From assembly GCA_910579655.1 (NCBI GenBank), contig CAJTVE010000018.1, positions 1-45,961 on the forward strand: 45,961 bases of DNA, written 5' to 3'. Numbering within the stretch: position 1 is the first letter of the stretch; each line of letters starts with the position of its first letter. Positions 1-7,473 of this stretch are shown piece by piece. The translations under genes were made by a program, and so were the position numbers. The notes below the pieces were generated by a model that saw nothing but the letters and a program-made list of their open reading frames with translations, ran no database searches and had not been told where the DNA came from. This DNA is from an uncultured Allobaculum sp. (GTDB taxonomy: Bacteria > Bacillota_I > Bacilli_A > Erysipelotrichales > Erysipelotrichaceae).

Positions 1-77
1 AAATGATATCAAATTTGTTTGATAGGGGTTTTTTGCGCTTTTTTAGGAATAATGGGTGCAGGGGTTACAGAAAAAAA
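1..77 (+). repeat. Left copy of 77-bp terminal inverted repeat
   Basis: Bases 1-77 are the exact reverse complement of 45885-45961, and identity stops at base 78. It contains a small inverted repeat (TATCAAA, four bases, TTTGATA) followed by T-rich sequence. The same end on both sides of a contig is what an assembler leaves when it runs into a multicopy repeat, and 77 is also a common assembler k-mer length, so the true repeat may be longer. An insertion-sequence terminus is the likeliest identity, but no transposase is present and the family cannot be named. Confidence 0.9.
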
Positions 78-500
78 GCCAGAGTTTTAAACACCCGGAC
101 ATTTGCTTTAAAACTGAATCCCGAAAACAGACCATTTGTTCTGCGTCTGCGCCATGATCTTGAAGCGGCTTATGATGAAAAACTCTTTACGCTTCGTTTT
201 TCTGATCCAGATGGCAGCGGGAAAGGCCGCACTGCCCGTCATATCGAACTGGACTCCTGTATGGAGCTGGAGATTTTCAGTGACGAAAGTTCGGTGGAGA
301 TTTTTCTCAATCATGGTCAGTACGTTCTTTCCAGCCGCGTCTATGATCAGGATCAAAAACTGTTTCTTCAGGCTGATCGGCCTTTATATGGAACTCTTGC
401 CCAGATGAACCCGATTGAAATCGACTATTCTCCCGCCCTTGGCCCTGAAAAACCTACCTTGGCCGTTGAAGTCCCCCTTTCTACATCATCACAAGCCTGA
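78..500 (+). pseudogene. 3' fragment of GH32 sucrose-6-phosphate hydrolase / fructosidase
   Basis: The frame open from the contig edge encodes about 140 residues matching the C-terminal beta-sandwich domain of glycoside hydrolase family 32 (ScrB/SacA, levanase and invertase). The clearest piece is the LEIFSDESSVEIFLNHG segment, the family's recurring strand that reads 'iFvD.SSvEvFvN.G'. The catalytic five-bladed propeller, with its WMNDPNG-like nucleophile motif and EC motif, would lie upstream and is missing, roughly 330 residues. The frame continues into the 77-bp repeat (a start at base 3 is possible on paper), but that N-terminus is foreign. The gene is therefore either broken by the repeat element or only cut by the contig end. 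A convergent AraC-type sugar regulator follows. The intact enzyme would hydrolyse sucrose(-6-phosphate) or fructans in the cytoplasm. The family is clear; the exact substrate is not. Confidence 0.8.
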
Positions 501-530
501 TTGTCAAATCTATACCGATTTACTTTGGCA

Positions 531-560
531 GGCCCTCGGAATCCATTCCGGGGGCCTTTT
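531..560 (+). terminator. Terminator between GH32 fragment and AraC gene
   Basis: A 12-bp GC-rich stem (531-542 with 545-556, one G-T pair, very tight loop) is followed by TTTT. It lies 30 bases after the GH32 stop and before the convergent regulator's stop at 611, so it mainly serves the plus-strand gene. Confidence 0.75.
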
Positions 561-610
561 AAGTGAAGGAAATTCGAAATCCCAGTCGCAGTTCTGGTAC
601 TATCCTCCGG

Positions 611-1507
611 CTATTTTGATAAAGTCATGGAAAATGCGTGTTTTGCTTCTGGCAGGTGGTCAGGATGCGCCCCCGAGTGAATCTGATATTCAACGCGTTT
701 TTCAGTTCGGTACTGACTGGGAGACATTCCTTTCTTTTTGTGAAACAGTTTTGAAAAATACAGGACATCTTCGTATCCGACCGAGCGGCTGATGTCTCCG
801 ATTGGTAAATCAGAGTAGAGCAGATAAGAGCAGGCATTGGCCAGCCGTATGGAAAGAATGTACTCCTTGACGGACATACCCATGGCTTTTTTAAAAATCC
901 GATGAACATAGCTGCGATCCAGAGCCATATGGTCAGCGATTTCCTGAACACTGATGGAACGATCATAGTTCTGTTCAATATAATTAAGAATAATGTTGAT
1001 ATAGTCTGAAGCATGCAAAGCTTCTTTCGGGCGGGCAACGGGCAACTCTTCAGCCAACTGGTAGACCATTTCCCATGCACAGCAGTTATAAAGCAAATCG
1101 AAATTTTTTGAAATTTCCAGCGGCTTTAACTTTTCAAAGATCGCTGGAATTTTCGAATTTTCTGGAAGTCGACAGACTTTCTGCTTAAACAGACAGGAGC
1201 GGCGAATGTATTCTTCCGCTTTCATCCCCTGAATCCCAATCCACGAATACACCCAGGGGTCTTTTTCATCTGCCTGATAAAAAATCCGCTCGCCAGGAAT
1301 CATCAAAAATAAATCTCCCGCCTGAAGAGAATACGTTTTACCGCCAGTCTGATAAATTCCCTTGCCGGAATGAATATAGTGGAGCATATATGAATTGCGG
1401 ACCGCCGGTCCATAACTGTGAGAAGGCTTGCATCGTTCGTGACCTGAGGTATGAACCATCAGATCAATGGTCTTGTAAAAGTCATTGGAGAAAACAAAAT
1501 TTTGCAT
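611..1507 (-). CDS. AraC-family transcriptional regulator (sugar-responsive type)
   Basis: This is a 298-residue AraC/XylS-type regulator. An N-terminal cupin-like sensing and dimerisation domain (about residues 15-150, with Gly-rich turns around 48-65) precedes a C-terminal double helix-turn-helix at about 170-270. The first HTH is around 186-210. The second contains the family signature IGDISRSVGYEDVLYFSKLF followed by KGMSPSQYR at 259-267. The start at 1507 is chosen because an AAGGTGATC Shine-Dalgarno precedes it; an upstream in-frame extension lacks one. The overall pattern resembles MsmR/RafR-like activators of sugar operons, and the gene converges on a GH32 sucrase remnant, so it may have controlled a sucrose, fructan or raffinose operon now mostly outside the contig. 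The effector sugar is inferred. Confidence 0.88.
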   Translation of the reverse strand: MQNFVFSNDFYKTIDLMVHTSGHERCKPSHSYGPAVRNSYMLHYIHSGKGIYQTGGKTYSLQAGDLFLMIPGERIFYQADEKDPWVYSWIGIQGMKAEEYIRRSCLFKQKVCRLPENSKIPAIFEKLKPLEISKNFDLLYNCCAWEMVYQLAEELPVARPKEALHASDYINIILNYIEQNYDRSISVQEIADHMALDRSYVHRIFKKAMGMSVKEYILSIRLANACSYLLYSDLPIGDISRSVGYEDVLYFSKLFHKKKGMSPSQYRTEKRVEYQIHSGAHPDHLPEAKHAFSMTLSK

Positions 1508-1719
1508 AATGATCACCTTTTTTACGCAGACAGATTGGGGGAGTTCGTCCACTTCTTCTCTTTCAAGAATAGCGTTCGAAAGCAAAAATAGACACTCCCT
1601 GATTCAACTCGAATCGAAAGAAAAACAGGCATTCTCTTCCTTGGCTTTTCTCTTTGTGTCAAAAAATACAGAATGAGAGAATCAAAGAAGCAAAGAAAGA
1701 AGCAAAGAAACGAAGATAG

Positions 1720-1767
1720 AAAAAGATCCGATTCTTTCTGCTGCAGACAGAAAAAATCGGATCTTTG
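1720..1767 (-). terminator. Terminator of the 1850-2326 gene
   Basis: AAAGATCCGATT (1722-1733) pairs perfectly with AATCGGATCTTT (1755-1766), with extra pairing inside. Read on the minus strand the stem is followed by TTTTTC. It lies about 85 bases downstream of the membrane protein stop. Confidence 0.75.
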
Positions 1768-1849
1768 AATGGTGTGTATCCGGATGTTCAGATTGAATCC
1801 AGCTCAGGCAGATCCAGGTCGGTCAGATTCAGCATTGAATCTGCAGGAT

Positions 1850-2326
1850 CTATTTCACGCCTTTCACCATGTTTTCGTTCATTCGCATCACAAAGGCGAA
1901 ATAGAAAACAAGATTCAGTGCCAGCCCAAAAGCCAGCAGATATGGATCCAGAGTTTCTGGAATCACATTCTGAATCAATGCCGCTCGAATATTCTCCTTG
2001 GAGTTATAAAAGAACGTATAGGCATCCAGAATGGCTGCACCCAGACACAAGTACATCAGCATTCGGTTTGAAGATTGAATCGTGCGGACTTCCTTCGCAT
2101 CAGCCTCTAAAAACTTTCGTTTCTGCACTTTGTTCATTTTGCGCAGGGTTGCAAGGTTGCCTTCAATCCGGACCTTGCGCTGGGAAGCCTGACGATTGAC
2201 ATAGACAGCCATGCCCACAATCAAAAAATTCACCAGGGCATACCAGCCCACGCGCGAACACAGCAGCAACAGTAAGGAGCCGATGATCCCCATCAGCCAC
2301 CAGTATTTTGTCAGATATGCTTTCAT
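1850..2326 (-). CDS. Hypothetical four-helix membrane protein
   Basis: I do not recognise this 158-residue protein. It has two hydrophobic segments near the N-terminus (about 9-25 and 27-46), a basic, probably cytoplasmic middle (about 47-88, rich in K, R and Q), and two further hydrophobic segments (about 89-107 and 127-146), so it is probably an integral membrane protein with a central soluble loop. An ATG at 2335 is also possible, giving three more residues, but it would sit on a TAGAAT hexamer (2334-2339, minus). That hexamer lies 7 bases before the ATG at 2326, and neither start has a Shine-Dalgarno sequence. This gene therefore belongs to the candidate leaderless group. It has its own downstream terminator and follows the SprT-like gene in the same direction with about 80 bases between. 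Confidence 0.6.
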   Translation of the reverse strand: MKAYLTKYWWLMGIIGSLLLLLCSRVGWYALVNFLIVGMAVYVNRQASQRKVRIEGNLATLRKMNKVQKRKFLEADAKEVRTIQSSNRMLMYLCLGAAILDAYTFFYNSKENIRAALIQNVIPETLDPYLLAFGLALNLVFYFAFVMRMNENMVKGVK

Positions 2327-2404
2327 ACCATACATTCTATCATTAATGACAACGGACTCACACTGGATGTCAGGATTCTTTCAAGATCACTCAATTTGTT
2401 ACAA

Positions 2405-3271
2405 TTACTTGATCCGAACCAGTTTGGATCCACAGATCGAACAACGGTAATCTTCCGGGTGTTTCACCACAGCCGACATTTTCTGGCGGCTGTAAATTTT
2501 GCTGCAGCCTGTGCATTGAAGCTGGTAACGGTCTTTGGCAGGATTTTCGGCCCGAAAGGATAAAATCTTCTGATCGTGTTCACTCAGCTCTTCGTAGGTT
2601 TCTTTATGGAAGGTCGTCGTGACATGATAGCCTAAAACATAGTTGGCAAGGGCAGCGTAGTGTTTAAAACGCTCAGAATGATTCATACAGGAATCAATGG
2701 TATGAATCAGCTCATGAGCAAACGTGTCACGAATGACTTCCTCGTTTTCCACTTCTAACAGAGCGGGATTAAAGTAAATATAATAATGTCTGACCAGCTG
2801 CTTACTTTCTTTATCCCAGATTTTTTCACAATAACATTTCCCCAGTGAAGTGCGCAGGGTGCGGCGGACACTGACATGGTCGGCCAGGTGAATGGGGAAT
2901 CCGAGCATCTGCAGATCTTCGCAGACGTCCAGATAAATTTCCATCCAGCGTTCAGTGGGCTGCTCATAGCTGCCATCCGCACGTTCCAGGACCTGTCCTA
3001 AAGGATCAGGTTTATGACGTCTGGCCACTTCACGATTATGATCTTCGTATTTTTTCTCCACGATTTCCGCATATGACTTTTCAACCATTTCCGGAATATT
3101 CAGCTGATGCCAGACTTCACCGGTCCTGTCTTCACTTACGCCGCGAGTCATCGTCAGCGTAGCAGAACTTAAAGCTGGAGCGGAATTTGAGTTGGTCATT
3201 TCCGTATCTGTCATCTTCTTCATATTCTTGGTTTTCCGTTGTTTTCTGGATTTTGATGTTGATCGAGCCAT
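2405..3271 (-). CDS. SprT-like zinc metalloprotease-domain protein
   Basis: The 288-residue protein has a SprT-like (Spartan-related, zincin-fold) core. The active-site helix HELIH lies at 186-190, followed by a further candidate zinc ligand (H197 or H204). The C-terminus is a zinc ribbon with two CxxC pairs (C253/C256 and C277/C280), as in SprT family members. The first 45 residues are basic, Ser/Thr-rich and probably disordered. The start at 3271 has a strong AGGAGG site. In eukaryotes the related domain cleaves DNA-protein crosslinks; bacterial members are mostly uncharacterised, so a role in protein or DNA-protein-crosslink proteolysis is only an inference. It lies alone, followed by an unrelated membrane protein gene. 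Confidence 0.82.
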   Translation of the reverse strand: MARSTSKSRKQRKTKNMKKMTDTEMTNSNSAPALSSATLTMTRGVSEDRTGEVWHQLNIPEMVEKSYAEIVEKKYEDHNREVARRHKPDPLGQVLERADGSYEQPTERWMEIYLDVCEDLQMLGFPIHLADHVSVRRTLRTSLGKCYCEKIWDKESKQLVRHYYIYFNPALLEVENEEVIRDTFAHELIHTIDSCMNHSERFKHYAALANYVLGYHVTTTFHKETYEELSEHDQKILSFRAENPAKDRYQLQCTGCSKIYSRQKMSAVVKHPEDYRCSICGSKLVRIK

Positions 3272-3876
3272 GGTTGTCCTCCTTTCCAGACCTGTATTTT
3301 CGGGCCGTCCTCAAATGGACAGCAGGCAAGTCATTTACCTGGCTTGAAAAATATCTGATTTTCCTTGCGCCATTCTTATTTCCCTGAAAAATCTATCGCC
3401 TCCCTGAAAGAATGCAAAGCAGATCACGATGAATACCCGCCAGTTTATCATTTTTCCATTTCTCTTTTTGGCTTTTCATTCATGAAAAGACATGATCAAT
3501 TGTTATTTTGTCTGAACAAGACCGATTTGCTTATACATCCATTTCTTCTTTCCGATTTTTCGCCCATCGAATTCCCTGTCTGATTCAAGCTGTTTCTATT
3601 CAAGGGTTTGAGTCCTGATTTTTGCTTCGCCCGAAATGGATCCAACAGGAAAGCAGCTGTTTTTCACGCATCCATGTACGACAAAAGCCAGAACTGGAAT
3701 TCCATTCTGGTCTGCAATACTGATGACATTTTCGTGCCGTTGACCTTGCTGGAACCAGGCTGTTTCAAGAATTCTTTTTGGGTATCAATGGCGGGTATGA
3801 TTCTACGAAATCTATAATTCATTTTGAATGTTTTTTCAAGCTTTATTCCAGATTTTATTCAATTTTAAGGCAACAT
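3272..3876. other. Non-coding stretch between SprT-like gene and feoB terminator
   Basis: No frame has a credible start, ribosome site and family match. The SprT-like promoter must lie at the left edge, reading left. The rest is T-rich sequence with no hairpin or RNA gene I recognise. Confidence 0.5.
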
Positions 3877-3878
3877 GT

Positions 3879-3925
3879 AAAAAGACCGCAGATCATTGAA
3901 CATCCTTCAGAACTGCAGTCTTTTT
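3879..3925 (-). terminator. feo operon terminator
   Basis: AAAAAGACCGCAG (3879-3891) and CTGCAGTCTTTTT (3913-3925) form a 13-bp stem with one mismatch. On the minus strand it ends in a T run. It lies about 150 bases after the feoB stop. Confidence 0.75.
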
Positions 3926-4071
3926 AAGAGGTTAAAGTCAGGTTCAGGTATTGTACCAAAAAGGCAAACAACAGCCTGCATCTTTTGTTTTCTATGCCGA
4001 TTTTCCAGATTTCAACCGGTTTTCTTCAGACTTGACTACTCTTGCGCTTACCGGTTTCTATCAAGTTTCGT

Positions 4072-6213
4072 TCAGGCAGCATTCATACCAACCCGGGAAG
4101 GAACGCTTTTTTTCATTGGCTTGAAAATCATGTAGAGATACCAGCCAAGAATGACCAAAGCAGCTGCTGTTCCAATGCCAAAGCCGCCGCCAGTAAACCA
4201 GGTGCCAAGCTGATCAATGATGAGGGCAACCGTATAGGCGTAGAACATCTGCCAGCCAATCGCAAACCAGGTCCACTTGCGATCGTTCATCTCTTTAGCC
4301 AGCGTAGAAATGGCAGCCAGACATGGCGCATCCAGCAGGTTGAAGGCCAAAAAGGACAGAGCAGCCCATGCAGATGGGAACATCGTCATCACGGCTGTCC
4401 ATAACGCTGGATCTTCACCCGTCTCATCGAGGACATTGACCAGAACCCCCATTGTCGAAACAATCTGCTCTTTAGCAACAAATCCGGACAGCGAAGCTGC
4501 AGTTGCCTGCCAGTTGCCCCAGCCAAGTGGCGCAAATAAAGGAGCAATCCAGCCGCCGATCGCAGCCATTAAAGACTGGCCGACTTCATCGACCATGCCA
4601 AATCCATCAGCCGTAAAGCCATACGTTAATAAGAACCAGGTCACAACGCAGCACACAAACAGAATCGTTCCGGCTTTTTTGATGAAGTGCCAGCATCTCT
4701 GCCAGGTCTGACGCAGAACGTTATTAACTCTTGGCCAGTGGTAAGCCGGAAGTTCCATGATAAATGGAGCCGGTTCGCCCGCAAACATCTTTGTGTGCTT
4801 GAGAATCAGGGCAGAAAGAATGATCGCAAAGATGCCAAAGATATATGTCGCCCAGGCAATCCACCATGCATCCGCGCCACCCATGATGGCTCCGGCAATC
4901 AATGCAATGATTGGCAGTTTGGCCCCGCAGGGCATCGAAGTGGTGACGATCATTGTCATTTTCCGGTCCCGTTCTTCTTCAATCGTGCGGGCAGCCATAA
5001 TGCCAGGAACTCCGCATCCAGTTGAAACCATAAAGGAAATGAAGGACTTGCCGGAAAGACCAAAGCGGCGGAAAATCCGGTCCATGATAAAAGCGATCCG
5101 GCTCATGTAGCCGCAGTCTTCCAGAAAAGACAGGCACAAGAAGATCACAGCCATCTGTGGAACGAATCCAAGCGGAGCGCCCAGACCGCCAATAATGCCA
5201 TCAACGACCAGAGAAATGACGCTGTCCGAAGCATGGAGACTTTCCAGAAACGTTGTCATGTTCGCCTGACACCATTCCGGAACAAAGACATCATTGACCC
5301 AGTCCGTGCAATAGGTGCCGATCGTTGAAATCGACAGGCAGTACACCAGTCCCATGACCAGAACGAAAATCGGCAGAGCCAGCCAGCGGTTGGTGACGAT
5401 TTTATCGATCTTATCGGAAATACTCAGGGTATGCGTTCTGTTTTTCTTGTAGACCCCATCAAGAATTCCAGCAATCCAGGTGTATCTTTCATCCGTGATG
5501 ATACTCTCTGCATCGTCATCCATCTCTGTTTCCAGTCCTTCACGAAGGACGTTGATTTTCTTCAGACTGGCAGGATCCAGCTTGAGCTCATCCAGTACTT
5601 TCGCATCGTTTTCAAAAACTTTAATCGCATACCAGCGGCTTTCTTCTGATTTTGGCAGCAACACTTCAATCGAACTGAGGACATCTTCAACTGGTTTTGA
5701 AAACTCACTGACATGCGGTGTCTTTTTTCCAAGCGCTGCTGCAACAGCCGCTTTGGAAACCTCGTCAATTCCCTGTCCACTGGCCGCAGAAAGTTCAATG
5801 ACCGGACAGCCCAGCCGTCTGCTTAATGCTTCCACATCAATCTTGTCTTTCTGCTTGCGAACAATGTCCATCATATTCAAAGCCACCACAACCGGCAGAT
5901 TGAGCTCCAGCAGCTGACTGGTCAGATATAAATTTCTTTCCAGAGTCGATGCGTCCACGATATTGAGAATGGCATTGGGCTTTTCGTGAATCAGATAGTT
6001 ACGGGTAACAACCTCTTCAGGCGTATAGGGAGAAAGTGAATAAATTCCCGGCAAGTCCTGAATGACAATTTTCGGCTGTCCTTTGAGGCGGCCCTCTTTC
6101 TTTTCAACGGTTACTCCCGGCCAGTTTCCAACATACTGACTGGATCCAGTGAGCGCATTGAACAGCGTGGTTTTCCCGGAGTTCGGGTTGCCCGCCAGTG
6201 CAATCTTGATCAT
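4072..6213 (-). CDS. feoB: Ferrous iron transporter FeoB
   Basis: FeoB is the cytoplasmic-membrane Fe(II) uptake permease with an N-terminal GTPase. At 713 residues it has normal family length. The G-protein motifs are all visible: G1 GNPNSGKT (8-15), G3 DLPG (53-56), G4 NMMD (113-116) and G5 SAAS (142-145). A FeoB-specific helical domain follows (about 170-260), then the multi-helix membrane region with two Gate-type halves and its conserved cysteine-containing segment STGCGVPGIMAART. The start at 6213 has an AAGGAG site. It is the last gene of feoA-feoA-feoB, 23 bases after the preceding feoA. Transcription is probably controlled by iron through DtxR-like operators upstream of the first gene. 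Confidence 0.97.
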   Translation of the reverse strand: MIKIALAGNPNSGKTTLFNALTGSSQYVGNWPGVTVEKKEGRLKGQPKIVIQDLPGIYSLSPYTPEEVVTRNYLIHEKPNAILNIVDASTLERNLYLTSQLLELNLPVVVALNMMDIVRKQKDKIDVEALSRRLGCPVIELSAASGQGIDEVSKAAVAAALGKKTPHVSEFSKPVEDVLSSIEVLLPKSEESRWYAIKVFENDAKVLDELKLDPASLKKINVLREGLETEMDDDAESIITDERYTWIAGILDGVYKKNRTHTLSISDKIDKIVTNRWLALPIFVLVMGLVYCLSISTIGTYCTDWVNDVFVPEWCQANMTTFLESLHASDSVISLVVDGIIGGLGAPLGFVPQMAVIFLCLSFLEDCGYMSRIAFIMDRIFRRFGLSGKSFISFMVSTGCGVPGIMAARTIEEERDRKMTMIVTTSMPCGAKLPIIALIAGAIMGGADAWWIAWATYIFGIFAIILSALILKHTKMFAGEPAPFIMELPAYHWPRVNNVLRQTWQRCWHFIKKAGTILFVCCVVTWFLLTYGFTADGFGMVDEVGQSLMAAIGGWIAPLFAPLGWGNWQATAASLSGFVAKEQIVSTMGVLVNVLDETGEDPALWTAVMTMFPSAWAALSFLAFNLLDAPCLAAISTLAKEMNDRKWTWFAIGWQMFYAYTVALIIDQLGTWFTGGGFGIGTAAALVILGWYLYMIFKPMKKSVPSRVGMNAA

Positions 6214-6236
6214 AATCTTCTCCTTTTTTGATTTTC

Positions 6237-6461
6237 TTAGATTTTCTCAACCTGAATGGCTTCACATTCCTGTTTGCGCAGCGTCAGTTCATACCCGCGC
6301 AGATTGATCTCCATTGGATCGCCAAGCGGGGCAAGTTTGCGGACCAGAAGCTGGCATCCCTTGGTCAGTCCCATATCCATAATCCGGCGCTTCAGGGCAC
6401 CAGTGGCTGCAATTTTGATGACTCTGGCTTTGTCGCCAGGGTGAAGTTCATTTAAAGTCAT
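6237..6461 (-). CDS. feoA: FeoA-domain protein (second gene of feo operon)
   Basis: This 74-residue protein is a stand-alone FeoA, an SH3-like beta-barrel that works with FeoB in Fe(II) uptake, probably at its cytoplasmic face. Recognisable features are LNELHPGDKARVIKI at the N-terminus, the IMDMGLTKG turn in the middle, and the C-terminal IDLRGYELTLRK-type strand (here INLRGYELTLRK). An AGGAGA Shine-Dalgarno precedes the ATG at 6461. It sits between another FeoA gene and feoB, 35 bases after the former. Two non-identical FeoA proteins per operon are common in Firmicutes, and the split of work between them is not known from sequence. Confidence 0.93.
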   Translation of the reverse strand: MTLNELHPGDKARVIKIAATGALKRRIMDMGLTKGCQLLVRKLAPLGDPMEINLRGYELTLRKQECEAIQVEKI

Positions 6462-6496
6462 TGCGTTTTCTCCTGTCTTTTTCTTTTTTGGTCTGT

Positions 6497-6712
6497 CTAG
6501 ATCATGATTCGTCTGGCCAGATCTTTATTGAGGGCAATCCGTACTCCTTTGACTTCGACAATCAGACTGCCGGCAATAGACTGCTTCACGGAGATGGTTT
6601 CATTTTCTACCAGCCCCAGATTTCTAAGATGACTTCGTACCTCATCCTTTCCGGTAATGCGCGAAATCGTATAATTTGTATTTTCCTTTGCGAAACATAA
6701 CGGCATAGACAT
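6497..6712 (-). CDS. feoA: FeoA-domain protein (first gene of feo operon)
   Basis: This is a 71-residue FeoA paralogue with only distant similarity to the downstream copy. It keeps the SH3-like pattern: YTISRITGKDEVRSHLRNLG, then the hydrophobic strands ISVKQSIAGSLIVEVKGVRIALN, and a C-terminal DLARRIMI that resembles the end of many FeoA proteins. A GGAGG motif lies 4 bases before the ATG at 6712 and 10 before the in-frame ATG at 6706, so the second start is also possible. As first gene of the operon it follows the promoter and operators at 6763-6846. Confidence 0.88.
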   Translation of the reverse strand: MSMPLCFAKENTNYTISRITGKDEVRSHLRNLGLVENETISVKQSIAGSLIVEVKGVRIALNKDLARRIMI

Positions 6713-6762
6713 AGGTCCTCCCTGTCAGTTCTGAACCTTCGCTCAGACTGGCTTTATCTGAA

Positions 6763-6846
6763 TTAGTTCACTCTAACTTAAGCGATTCAAAGTTTACTCC
6801 GACTAACTTCATTGGTCAAGCCGTATATTAGTATTTCCTAACTTTG
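6763..6846 (-). promoter_or_regulatory. Three DtxR-like operator sequences upstream of feoAAB
   Basis: Three 19-base sequences at 6763-6781, 6793-6811 and 6828-6846 match the DtxR/IdeR consensus TTAGGTTAGCCTAACCTAA. By eye the matches are 14, 11 and 12 of 19 positions; the best is TTAGTTCACTCTAACTTAA. The middle one covers the -10 element, one lies downstream and one upstream of the -35. This arrangement suits iron-dependent repression by a DtxR-family regulator, which is not encoded in the window. Confidence 0.6.
6791..6819 (-). promoter_or_regulatory. feo operon promoter
   Basis: On the minus strand a -35 TTGACC (6814-6819) is separated by exactly 17 bases from a -10 TAAACT (6791-6796). 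The spacing and the overlap with the middle DtxR-like operator support this as the promoter. The transcript leader to feoA would be roughly 70 bases. Confidence 0.6.
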
Positions 6847-7473
6847 TAAGTATTCTCTCTATATATATAGTCCTACAGAGTCATTTATCCTGTTTATTTT
6901 CATTCGGGTTCCCGTCAGTTCCCTTTCGAACTCATCGATTCTACCCTTTGCTGGCCACCATTCTTTTGTAAAACTCCTTTTATCAGGCATATGTGATTTT
7001 TCTGATTTCTGTCTGTTTTTCATTTTTCTTTGTTTTGTTTGGCGAACCGGGTTTTCTCTCCTGTTGGACGCATGAGCACTTGTGCGCTGCTGTCTTTGCC
7101 AGATTCTCTTTCTTTCCTTTCGAACCTTTTCATCCAGTCAGAAATGCAGGCAAAGTCAGGCAACAGATTTTCATTCAACCTTGCCAAAGGCGAAAAATAG
7201 AATGGATCAGATTCTCTGGTTTCCAGAAAGCTGAAAAATCAACCCAACAAAAAAAAACTGGCTTGCACCAGTCGTTCATCTCTATTGTTTCTCTTTAGTT
7301 TTCTGCCCGAAAAGTCCAGTTTCTTTACCAGAAATTTTTCTTCTTTGAACCGAAGATCTGATCCATCTTTCGGCCCCAAACCATGTCCCATATGGATTTT
7401 CGCTGCTGAAAATCCAAGAGTCTATCTCATTCTTTGACTCTCAGTTTCCCCACACATAGAAAGCAGGTGCCCT
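6847..7473. other. Non-coding stretch between feo promoter and deaminase gene
   Basis: T-rich sequence without a credible gene. A plus-strand frame at 6993-7298 lacks a ribosome site and family features. A short hairpin (ACTGG...CCAGT) lies near 7257-7273. A possible plus-strand promoter, TTGACT (7434-7439), 17 bases, TAGAAA, lies just before the gene at 7474. Confidence 0.4.

Noticed and set aside
3..77. N-terminal extension of the GH32 fragment through the repeat
   Set aside because: These residues occur identically at the other contig end and do not belong to GH32; they come from the repeat.
6993..7298. Plus-strand frame of 101 codons upstream of the deaminase gene
   Set aside because: No ribosome site, Phe/Ser-rich composition typical of T-rich non-coding DNA, and no family resemblance.
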